Origin: Branchiostoma lanceolatum
Taxonomy: Eukaryota; Chordata; Leptocardii; Amphioxiformes; Branchiostomatidae
Direction of reading: 5' to 3'
DNA: 64,000 nt
Assembly: GCF_035083965.1 (NCBI RefSeq)
Contig: NC_089732.1
Location: 850,883 to 914,882, forward strand
The position numbers were made by a program, and so were the translations under genes. The first letter of the stretch is position 1, and every line of letters starts with the position of its first letter. Under the pieces are notes generated by a model. The model saw only the letters and a list, made by a program, of their open reading frames with translations. It searched no databases and was not told the origin of the DNA. Shown piece after piece: positions 55,079-64,000 of this stretch.

Positions 55079-56079
55079 GGACAATACTTGTGAGAATGTG
55101 GCTCGCTGTGTAGGATTATCTAAGAGACGCATTTTTGTCAGACCCGCAAACCCTAACTTCAGTATCATCTTGTAACATTGACAACTGTTGATGGCCTTTA
55201 TCTAAAAACTGTTTTTTTATAGTTCATGAAGACGTTGTTCAAGTACAACCAGAGGAACCATTTCACATGGACCGGAGGAAGCCGTCGATGATGTCGGCAA
55301 CAAGAACTTTACAATTTCTGAGAGAGAAACGTCGACAACACTAGGCACGAGTACAGAAACTCATAGTTTATTCACCGATCCGTAAAGGTTGTGTAAAAAC
55401 AGTAAAGATACGGAACTAAACTGCTTCTTTTTCAATAGTGTATATGTTCTACAACTGGCGTTTCGTATGGTGAGGGTATTTCATATTATATTGTTCTTTA
55501 CGTGGGTTCTGAATCTCTTATGTCTTGCAAATTGTTGATTGAAGCAAAAGCATTAAACATCGAGTCAGTCACCGACACCAAGGGCTTCTAGTCTTTATTG
55601 TGTTTATGACCGAATCTCAGTTACCATAGTGATTGATATATTCGGATTAATTACACTCACCTGTGTTACAGGTGTATATCAACATAATTTACCCAAATGG
55701 TGTTTTTAATGTCCAGACCACTAACGAAAGACGCATGGCGTTAAGGTAGTGTAAAAATTTGCGGGGGTGTAGGTGGGGCTGGGGCATAAAAGGTCGAATA
55801 ACGATATACATTTGCATACAATATCAAAACTTGTATTGAGGGTAGGGCTAGAAGAGTTTGGGAAAATGAACTTATAATGACTAATTTTTGTAATTGTTTC
55901 GTATAATTCTCCCGTAATGCGGCATCGTGTTACGTGACGTCCAGCGACACAGCCTGGCGTGGCCAGACCGGCCTTGAGGGCACCGCGGAGGGCACCGCGG
56001 AGGGCCCTAGTTTTTTGAGACACTAAGTTCCCAGATAGAGAACTAGTGATCTCCTAAGCCATAGGACAGCTCAGCTCAG

Positions 56080-58480
56080 CCGTCCAAGGCTCGCACATGC
56101 CCGCCCACTTGGGCTGACATCTTCTCCCAGAAAGGGAGGCTGCCGTTCCATGACATGGAATGACATAACCAGGAGTTGTCATGGCAAGGGTCCCGTGTAG
56201 CTCTCTGTCACTTTCGTTTGTGGTCTGTTCGTGAAGATACTTTTAACGAATAACATTGTTCAACATTAGAGCTTTCAACAACAATAGTCTCTAAAATACT
56301 CTGTCAACTAGTCTTATTTTACTACAAAGTTACGAAGTTTCACCTATCGTTTATAAGGTTTAACGTTCATGTTTTACGATAAAATGTACCTATACGAATA
56401 AATTATGACAATAGAATTGCACCCCTTGCTCATTAGATCCAGCTGTAACTAATCAAATAACTAGTCTTTTCCATGTGTATGAATAGGACTCAACACAGAC
56501 AGAGAGAATTATCATAAAACTTTATTGTACAACAACAGTTTTGACCCATACATGGCACGGTGAAGTAGAAGAAATACAAATGTAAGACTGACTTCACTGA
56601 TAAGCAATACTAGATATTGTAACAACAACTAACATGTCCACGCTACATTCCTGATAGTTGAAAACTTTCATGTAGCACGACATACAATTTTGTATGACAA
56701 AATGTTGGGATCAGACGTAACAGCGAAGTTCTACATCAAAGGAAATAGCGAACATTTTACTGAAGTTACTCTCTTGTTGTGAAGCAGTAGCAAAACCATT
56801 TTACTGAACTGCTGAACTCTATTTCCTTTGATGAACTCAATTGCAATTTTCTCGTGTATTCCAAACTGTAGTAAAACGTGCATGTGTTGAGTCACGCAGT
56901 AGCGGCCTCTAGAGGAATTTCTAAAAAGTGCAACGACATGAGGACTTTCTGAATCCGACCTTCGCACTGTAGCTCACTCACGTAATTTACAGATCTTTAA
57001 GAAGCATCCATCTTAGCGGAATAGATAAGCGTTTTTCGATATCACGATTGTACACCATCACTTTCGAATTCAAGATGAGATCTAAATCTGGGCTCACGTC
57101 CGAACTCTTGTGATGACATTAACTACAGTAAAGAAAAGTTCTACAGTATTATAGTTACAATTACGTCCTTGCAAGATGGCTTTAAAACGCCCTTTATGTC
57201 TTCCGTTTTCTTACCAAGTGTGACAGGTACCTCCTTAAGGAACCGCTTCCATCTTAAGGTGACAGGTCCCACTGCGAAGAACCAGTCGCAGAAGGGGTTT
57301 GAGGTAAGCACAAAGATCAATCAGTGAGCGCGACGGATGCGTCATTGTCTCTTGTTGTTCCTGGAAACGTCTCTGCGGCGCTTTGGAACGTCACGTGGCG
57401 ACACCGATCCCTCTGGAATGTCGCGTGGCGCTTTGGAACGTTCGATCATCTCATGACGTCATGTGGAACGTCCCTGTCCGGTCCAAGCTGTATTCATTAT
57501 CACCTGGAGTAACGGCAAACATCACACTATGTCAGTTTTACATTTATGTGAATGAGAAATGTCGTCAATTCTTTCCACTAGTTATGGTTTCTGGAGAATA
57601 TAAAAATCTCTGAAAATTCAGACCCGAAGGCTAAGTGCAGAAGAACAATCAATAAACACTACGTATGATATATATCAACAGAGGAGATGGAATAAAAGTG
57701 TCTAGTCTGCCATAGGTTTATCATAGTATATCTGTGAGAAGTTTTCAGTGGACTTGAAGAAAAAGCCTTATTACACCCACACATATAAAAACTGTGACGA
57801 ATTGATATTCCAAACGGACGCGATATAATCTACTTTATCCGGATCTAACCAAGTCTACCCAGCGGATACTAGTACCCCGGACTTAGTGGCAGTAACAGAG
57901 TTATGGTCGGGATGGTGTCAGACAATCGGCTGGGTTCATTTCTAATGTTTGAAAATATCCAATTGTGACGCTTTACCGGGATTGGATGTCAGACCACATT
58001 TTTGTATCCAGACTTTGGGTTATGTAGAGAAAGTTAAAGGGGCAACCAGTGCAAGGTCAAGGATGACATTTTATGACTATCTTTGAAGAAACGTCACTTA
58101 TGCCCGATCAGCTGTCTGATAACGATAAATGCTGACATGGCCGCTGCTACTCTTGTTACAAGATAGCTGCGCTAGCTGTAGGCATTCTACATGTCATTGG
58201 AAATAGATGACAGCAGAGAACTTCTTTGACAGGGATAATTTTACACCCCGTCCTCTTCTCGCTTCTATATTTCATTCTAAGACCCCAAGCTCAGCATTTG
58301 TGTGAGTGTATCATCGATAGAATGACTCTTGTTTTACCTGCACATGGCTACTTAAGCACCAATACTTCAGTAAGAACAATTAGGCACTCTCCCAGTCACA
58401 CAGTGGCAGTAACAGAAGAAACCGACTACACCCAATCCCTTAGGGGCAACGTGCTTTGGACCATCCGTCTTCTCTGGGCA
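56080..58480. other. Stretch without a recognised gene
   Basis: A minus-strand AATAAA near 56526 could end a minus transcript, but the frames upstream of it (for example 56731-56967) match nothing I recognise. At 57370-57475 a short tandem of TGGAACGT and GTGGCG is present. Otherwise I see unique-looking A/T-rich sequence. Confidence 0.4.
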
Positions 58481-59560
58481 TCATCGGTCTTATTTGTTGA
58501 CTTGGTTTTATCGATTTTAACGGTGTTTAAACAGATGATTAATCACCAGGCACGGGGACAGTTTGTCATTCCGCATGCTTGTCGTTTTTTTATCTTTAAC
58601 CAACAGGAAAAAGAGAACCATTGTAGAATGGAACCCATGGTCCTCAAATACTGTAGGAACATCCTCATTAAATAGCTTTAAGGAACGGTTGCAGTCAGAT
58701 GTGCAGAAGATAGGTGTAACAGGCCGTTCAGTGTAACGTAACCAGCTGCTGCCGCGCCGCGTGCCTGCGAAGCTCGTGTGTTACGCCGAAAGGCGGTAAT
58801 ACTGGCTATATAGATACAGGTACAGAGGAAGACACAGAATAGTTTCTTAGCAGACGAGTAATGGGCTTCCTGTGCGTAATGGATATTCATCCATTTACCG
58901 GCTAGGTTGTCGTGTCAATTACGGCAGTATGTAAACATTGCACTGATAATTCATCACCAGGGACAGGTGCAATTCTTTTCACTTGTCGTTTCCTCTTGTC
59001 ACATCGGGACAGTGAAAGACGAGGGAGGACATACTGTTTGTATGGGAGGCAGTGTCTTCCTACGTATTTATCTATTCTGGCTTTGTTGTCATCTAAATTA
59101 CAGCGTGTTACACTCTACACCATTCTCTTAGCACCAGGGACAGGGACAGACCTACCGTTCGCTTGTCGTTCACCTCTTTCCCCAAAGACAAGACGCCGTG
59201 CATTTTTCTTGGTGCAATGTTCTTCGGAACCTTCATATTCTATAAGTCTTATTTACTGACTTGGTTGTTGCATGGATTACAAAAGTATTTAATCAATGCA
59301 CCTAAATTCTAGCACCAACGACAAAGGACGGTTTGTCATACCGTCTGCGTTTTGTTATCTCTTTTATCATTGGGAAGACGCATGGCACTTCCTTTGTAAA
59401 TGTGCCTCCTGCCCACATCCATCCATCTACGTGTATTTCCTGGCTTGGTTGTCGAATGGATTAAAAAAAGTGTTGAAACGATGCACCGATAGTTCAGCAC
59501 CAGGGACAGGGACAATTTGCCATTCCGCTTTCTTGTCGCTTTCCTCTTTATGCTTGTAAA
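58480..59560. repeat. Diverged tandem repeat, about 185-bp unit
   Basis: The block CACCAGGGACAGGGACA, a 10-12-base spacer and CTTGTCGTTTCCTCTTT recurs at about 58548, 58959, 59129, 59310 and 59497. Between blocks lies TTGTTGTCATCTAAATTACA-type sequence. The gap between the first two is filled by the segment at 58718-58845. Short open frames here are repeat products. Confidence 0.65.
58718..58845 (+). repeat. Segment duplicated at 63123-63268
   Basis: Both copies contain CAGCTGCTGCCGCGCC/CAGCCGCCGCCGCTAC, GTGCCTGCGAAGCT then GTGTGTTAC, AGATACAGGTACAGA/AGATACAGGCACAGA, and TTTCTT. Similarity spans about 130 bp over 4.4 kb distance. It is GC-rich compared with its surroundings and could be a duplicated promoter or untranslated exon. 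Confidence 0.6.
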
Positions 59561-59699
59561 CTTGCAGTGGAAAATCCCGTCTCGGTCTTACTGTCTCAAA
59601 AAAGGCGTCCGCTGCACAAAATCGAACTGTGAGGGATCATTATAATCAACCGTCTGTTCCGTATCACATACACACACACGCACTCCTCGTCTTGGCACC

Positions 59700-60890
59700 A
59701 GAGTACAAACCCGACCCTTTCCTCTAACTGAGCGACAACAAATGACCCCAAATGCAAGTTTCAAATCAGAGCTTCCTCCTAACGAAGCAGAAACAAATCG
59801 CCCCAAAGTCTTCCAATCTGTTTAAGCCGAGTCACTGCACATATGCACCTATCGTGTCTACACAATGAATCACAAATCGGACCCGTCCCTCTAACAAAGC
59901 ACAAACAAATCGCCCCAAAGTCCACCAATTTGTGTTTTACGGTCCCAGGTAATCCGCTGAAAGGGACATGTGATCATTCATATTGTCTGATGAGTCTTTG
60001 TGCAGGAAGTGGCTCTTAGACATGTCACAACGTGCATATCCACGTACCTTCCGTGTCACTACGGCACATTACAAATCGGAACTTTTCCTCCTAACAAAGC
60101 AAAACAAATCGCCCCAAAGTCCTCCAATCTGTTTAAGCCTGACCACCGCACATACCCATCGTCGTGTCGCATCAGTAAATAAAAAAATCCGACCTTCCTC
60201 CTAACAAAGCAATAACAAATCGCCTCAAAGTCCTTCAATTTGTGTAATACGGCCATTCCACTGTCAAAATTGAACTAAAAGGATATATAATATTCCCCGT
60301 TGTCTGCTGATTCTTTGCGCAAGAACTGGATATAAGCCTGGTCACCGAACGTATCCAGCCCTCGCGTCGCATCAGTAAATTCCAAATCGGACCCTTCCCC
60401 CTAACAAAGCAGAAACAAATCGCCACAAAGTCCTTCAATTTGTGTAATACGGTCCTAGGTATTCCACTGTCCAAATTGAACTGTAAGGGACATAAAATTT
60501 CCCCCGTTGTCTGCTGATTCTTTGCGCAAGAACTGGATATAAGCCTGGTCTCCGAACATATCCAGCCCTCGCGTCGCAACAGTAAATAAGAAATCCTACC
60601 TTCTCCCTAACAAAGCAAAAACAAATCGCCCGAAAGTCCTCCAATCTGTCTAATCCTAGTCACCGCACATACCCACCTTTTGCGTCGACACAGTAAATTA
60701 CAAAACGGACCCTTCCTCTTAACAAAGCAAAAACAAATCGCCCAAAAGTCCTCCAATCTGTCTAATCCTAGTCACCGCACATACTCACCTTTTGCGTCGC
60801 AACAGTAAATAAAAAATCCTACCTTCCCCCTAACAAAGCAAAAACAAATCGCCCCAAAGTCCTTCAATTTGTGTAATACGTTCCCGAGTA
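59700..60890. repeat. Satellite-like array with AACAAATCGCCCCAAAGTCC
   Basis: About nine occurrences of CTAACAAAGCA(A/G)AAACAAATCGCC then CCAAAGTCCT(C/T)CAAT between about 59720 and 60870. They are joined alternately to GTAATACGGTCC-type and CACCGCACATACCCA-type spacers, implying a higher-order unit of two or more subunits. Minus-strand frames such as 60235-60579 are made of the repeat. Confidence 0.75.
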
Positions 60891-61000
60891 ATCCGACACC
60901 GTCCGGTAATAGGGCGGAAGTGCCGCGGGGTGGAGCGACTTTCATCCCGAGAATACATCAACATGCAAACGGCACTACCCGGTCATTCACACAACTAAAG

Positions 61001-61240
61001 CCCCTGTCACACTTGAGCGTATGTACAAGCCAGCGTGAGTTGCGTATTAGCATGTTCTTGGTTTAGGTTTAAGTTTGCAGCCGAATAAGCGATTTCTAAG
61101 GTTCGATCACTAGGTTGCACAACCGTGGGTCAAAGCAGAAAACAGCTTTTTCCCCGCAAACCTTACTTAAACCAAAAGAATGTCAATGCGCAACTCACGC
61201 GCACTTGAATATACTTTTACGCACAAGTGTGACAGGGCCC
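61001..61240. mobile_element. Foldback MITE ending CCCTGTCACACTTG
   Basis: Starts CCCCTGTCACACTTGAGCGT and ends with an approximate inverse (ACGCACAAGTGTGACAGGGC). Inner arms GCGTGAGTTGCG and CGCAACTCACGC, then GGTTTAGGTTTAAG and CTTAAACC, continue the palindrome. It abuts the next element. Confidence 0.75.
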
Positions 61241-61242
61241 TA

Positions 61243-61660
61243 AGGCCATGTTGATTTAACTATATGGATGACATCCGCGCACGCATCAATTTTCGTCCGA
61301 TTCCAAAAATAAAAATAAAAGTTTTCCATCATACTGTAAATCGTACAAAGCAGCTGCAAAATGATATAATGATATATACCGTAAATTGCAACAAACAAAT
61401 GTTGGAAAACTATTCTAATGTAGCAGAATGCCAAAATCAATTCCGAAGTCAAAGAAGAGGATGTGAAGAAATGAAAATGAAGAATTTATCATTCGCTATA
61501 TCGCACTATTTGTGTTTAGTCATTTGCACAACCTTCCTGACCACGTAGATTTAATTATGAAGGAAAGTATTTTTATTTCTCAACTTTTATTATTCGCACG
61601 CTCGCATCAGTTTTGGGGTTCTCTGAGGATGTCATCCATATAATCAAATTAACATGGCCT
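61243..61660. mobile_element. MITE with about 33-bp terminal inverted repeats
   Basis: The left end AGGCCATGTTGATTTAAC continues TATATGGATGACATCC, and the right end is its inverse with a few mismatches. The interior is A/T-rich and non-coding. Relatives lie at 10545-10765 and 12330-12776. Confidence 0.75.
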
Positions 61661-61761
61661 AACAGCATACAGGGAAATTCCGCACGTTTCCAGCTCTCTG
61701 ACTTCTATTACTATCCTTTTATCCCTTAGCTACACGAGCGTTCATCCAGGAAAAGCGCTAA

Positions 61762-61890
61762 GATGGTAATGGTAATGGTTTATTTCACAGAAGCATTTCG
61801 CAGCCTTTAGGCTGAATTGCACACTCCTTTCACATGAGTAAAAAATCGACTGTAGGCAATACAATTGATTAATATACAGCTGGGTAAAAT
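61762..61890 (-). repeat. Possible retroelement 3' tail
   Basis: Read on the minus strand: CAATTCAGCCTAAAGGCTGC, GAAATAAACC and (ATTACC)n-like end. The layout resembles LINE or SINE tails. A similar arrangement (AATAAATAAAATTAATG after CGGCCTGCAGGCCG, minus strand) lies at 9929-9985. Confidence 0.4.
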
Positions 61891-62340
61891 CCTATACATA
61901 AAATTCACGGCCTTAAAGATTAAAAGTATTTTTTTTAAGTTCTATTGATATGATTAACAGCAATAGGATAATCTCAGCGTTTGTATTGCTTACTAGTCTT
62001 GAACATTTTACATTGGTATTTGGTCGTCGATACAATACATGATCATTTAACGAGATGTTAATGAATTAGCACATAAGCCACCTTCGTAAGTCAAACATCG
62101 ATCCGTTACCGCATCGCTGGTTCTTAAACGTACAGAATACAAACTCGGAGTCTAGTGTGAACCAACTGAGAGCCTGTAGGATGCGCGCACACCGCAGGTT
62201 GAACACAGGGGTGCGGTTGTGATAATACCTCGGCAAGTCACATCACAGTGAACAGGATAGGCCTGCACGCCTCCTGGGCTAGCTCTGAGTTTCAAACTTA
62301 GTTCACATGGATGTTATTTCTTGGTTTTGATATTGTTCTT

Positions 62341-62530
62341 GGCTTGTATGCCTGTTTATTTGCCTGTTTCTTTGTCTGTGTGTGTGGGTTTGTGTGTGTC
62401 TTTGTCTGTGTGTGTGTCTATATATTATGTGTCCGTCCGTTCGTCTGTCTATTCCCGTCAGTGTGTGTGTGTGTGCGTGTCTGTGTGTGTGCGTGCGTTT
62501 ATGTGTCTATGTGTGTTTCTGCGATTCCCG
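62341..62530. repeat. TG-rich low-complexity tract
   Basis: Runs of TGTG interspersed with TGTCTTTG and CGTGCG. Plus-strand frames of 77 and 150 codons rich in C and V arise from it and are not credible as genes. Confidence 0.8.
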
Positions 62531-62592
62531 ATAAATACACTTGAGTATTGCAATACGTCCTTAGTGCTGCTAGTTTCAAATGCGGAACTGAA

Positions 62593-62650
62593 ATGGTCAC
62601 AAAGCAGTATGGGTAAGGGGTCGAAGTCTGCCACCTCTGATTGCCTTGTC
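62593..62650 (+). repeat. Dispersed motif shared with the EIF2D exon 13 array
   Basis: CAAAGCAGTATGGGTAAGGG then TCGAAGTCTGCCACCTCTGA and TTGCCTTG. The equivalent AGTGTGGGTAAGGGGGTGAA then GTCTGCCATCTCTGACAGCC lies in each 104-bp unit at 46,640-46,890. A minus-strand copy is at 1135-1185. Confidence 0.6.
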
Positions 62651-62884
62651 CGGAAACTGACCAGTCAGCAAGTCCAAGTTTATCAGCTGACTCCGAGATC
62701 GAGCCTGACATTGGCATTGAACTTCGTCAGTGAAGAGTTGAACAAACCCCCGTACACTCCACAAGATCAATAACACGCCAAGAAAGCGGATCTTTAAGAA
62801 GACTGATACCTCCCTGGCAGCGGGGCGTCTCAGGGGGCGCACCAAGACGCCTTTGAAGTTGATGGTGCAATCAGTCGTGCTGGC

Positions 62885-62945
62885 GAAGACGCCTGGCCAA
62901 GACGTCACGTGATCAGCTGTGACGTCATCGCCACGCTTTTAAAAC
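62885..62945 (+). promoter_or_regulatory. Possible promoter with CRE and E-box palindromes
   Basis: GACGTCACGTGATCAGCTGT runs into GACGTCATC, placing two CRE-like TGACGTCA/GACGTCA sites and a GTCACGTGAT site together about 15 bases before CTTTTAAAAC, a weak TATA-like string. GC-rich sequence follows. No coding exon is confirmed downstream within the window. Confidence 0.3.
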
Positions 62946-63122
62946 AGCCGGAGTCGGAATGAGATCGACTGAGTCGGAAATCATCCCGCTGGAGGGTCGA
63001 TAAGTTCTTACGTTCCTGCCGTGCAGCAGACCTGTACGTACACGGCATCAAATATCGCGGTGAGCTGTTCATGAGATTGCTCCAAACGGTGGTTAGACTC
63101 AGATATGAAGGCCGTAGGAGTG

Positions 63123-63268
63123 ACAGGTTGTACTGTGTGATACAGCCAGCCGCCGCCGCTACGGTGTGCCTGCGAAGCTGGTGTGTTACACAGACAGGTG
63201 TTGGTGATACCGGCTGGACTGTACAGATACAGGCACAGAAACTGTGTAGCGGTCGATGGTTTCTTGTT
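63123..63268 (+). repeat. Second copy of the 58718-58845 segment
   Basis: Described with the first copy. This copy has an added TGTTGGTGATACC stretch and lies about 200 bp after the promoter-like cluster at 62885. Confidence 0.6.
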
Positions 63269-63644
63269 TCGGTACGTCTGGAGGTTTAACGGCATGAGTG
63301 AGTTGGGGGTGGTACGTGGGAAGGCTCCGGACGGAGGCTGGCGGGAGAGGGCGCGCCGCCGTACGTGAAGAGACGCTCCAAGTTCAACATCAAGAGCGCA
63401 GATCTGGCAATGCCAAGGTAGGTAGAGCTTTTGTTTAGCGCTTTCTTGTGGCGCCCGCCAAAACGCCATCTAAAGAGATGCAATGTCGGTTATTTTTCTT
63501 TTACAAAATGCCAACTTCTTGTTAGGCAGAGATGTTTCAGGAATTATTTCATGGCGAATTAATGCAACTCAAAAACATAACGTACAAGGATAGATAAAAC
63601 ATCATCTGCACTGCAGTATGTACGTACTGCACACTTACTAGTAT

Positions 63645-64000
63645 GTAGTATGGTAAACTAGAGACGGTCGTGCTGAATTTCAGCACGCACGTTTGTCTGC
63701 CCTGTACTGGTCTGCGTGTGTACAGCGTAGTTCATATGGCTTTAGTGCGCAGCGTATGCTTGTATAAATCAATGTTCTAGTTTATATCGTACAGTCGCGC
63801 CATATTTAGGGTCCTTAATGTACGACATCCCCATAACTGAGCTGGTTGGTAAACCTAAGACGGTCGTTTCTTTCCGCCCTGTGCCGGTCTGATTATCCAT
63901 ATGTAGTTCATATGGCTTTAGTACGCAGAGTATGCTTGTATAAACCAATGTTCTAGTTTATATCGCCCACTCGCGTCAGATTTGGGGGTCTCTAAGGTAC
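63645..64000. repeat. Tandem duplication at the window edge, about 180-195-bp unit
   Basis: GACGGTCGT ... GTAGTTCATATGGCTTTAGT ... CAGAGTATGCTTGTATAAA ... AATGTTCTAGTTTATATCG occurs twice (from about 63661 and 63859). The second copy is cut by the end of the window, so more copies may follow. Confidence 0.75.

Larger units (their letters stand above)
53400..55345 (+). other. Possible uncharacterised exons, weak
   Basis: Splice-like features occur without a recognised protein. A short frame MMWHGFRSLETAFKDSARAN ends at a GT donor (ACAG|GTATGA, about 53492). A stretch NPENVITTSEGRHPAFHL ends at CTG|GTACGT (about 54773). A candidate terminal segment follows CTGTTTTTTTATAG at about 55221 and stays open to TAG near 55342 (EDVVQVQPEEPFHMDRRKPS). 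I could not join all three in one frame, so the gene call is tentative. Confidence 0.15.

Noticed and set aside
62311..62773. Plus-strand frames of 77 and 150 codons
   Set aside because: Arise from the TG-rich tract. Composition is low-complexity and no domain is seen.
63294..63366. Start of a monocarboxylate transporter (short frame with APDGGW)
   Set aside because: Only five or six residues match the SLC16 motif, the frame stops within 25 codons and no donor follows in frame. Probably chance.

Overview
The window reads as an animal nuclear genome, most likely a cephalochordate (amphioxus, Branchiostoma). This is an inference. Four genes encode proteins close in length and sequence to their vertebrate counterparts, three of them are spliced with GT-AG introns, and the rest is packed with short foldback elements, tRNA-derived SINEs, GACA-type arrays and many small tandem duplications. 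I ran no database search.

Layout. Positions 1-14,970 are gene-poor and repeat-rich: foldback/MITE elements (two with perfect 9-bp target duplications), two SINE copies, dispersed repeats and minisatellites. Positions 15,136-27,109 (minus) hold a 19-coding-exon TTC39A/B-type gene (605 aa predicted). A LINE fragment lies in its first intron and an NHL-repeat pseudogene in intron 11. A gap of about 860 bp separates it head-to-head from WDR83OS/Asterix (plus, 27,972-34,792, 4 exons, 105 aa). Intron 1 of that gene carries a young Ty3/Gypsy element (28,123-32,857) with 165-bp LTRs differing at only 2 sites, a 5-bp target duplication and one open Gag-Pol frame of 1,353 codons. EIF2D (plus, 36,045-51,788, 15 exons, 608 aa) follows. 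Antisense inside its intron 7 is a single-exon 841-codon gene (40,506-43,031) encoding a death-effector-like domain, RING, two B-boxes, coiled coil, filamin-like domain and NHL repeats. Positions 52,600-64,000 are again repeat-rich: diverged satellites, two adjacent foldback elements and duplicated segments. I find no confident gene there.

The most unusual signal is shared by the three spliced genes. At least seven exon borders, plus one ghost exon, have been copied locally together with their splice site, giving tandem arrays of exon-edge plus splice site in the flanking intron. Cases are TTC39 exon 13 (both ends), exon 18 and exon 19; WDR83OS exon 2 (one ghost); and EIF2D exon 5, exon 13 (104-bp unit, 4 copies) and exon 14 (20 copies of the SUI1-coding exon end with donor, separated by GACA tracts). 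Some units are compatible with the reading frame (63 nt at TTC39 exon 13; a possible 72-nt exon at EIF2D exon 14). They could therefore change the protein if spliced.

The genes are not an operon and need not act together. EIF2D is a ribosome-associated initiation/recycling factor, WDR83OS an ER membrane-protein chaperone subunit, TTC39 a TPR adaptor, and the nested gene a probable E3 ubiquitin ligase with a death-fold adaptor domain.
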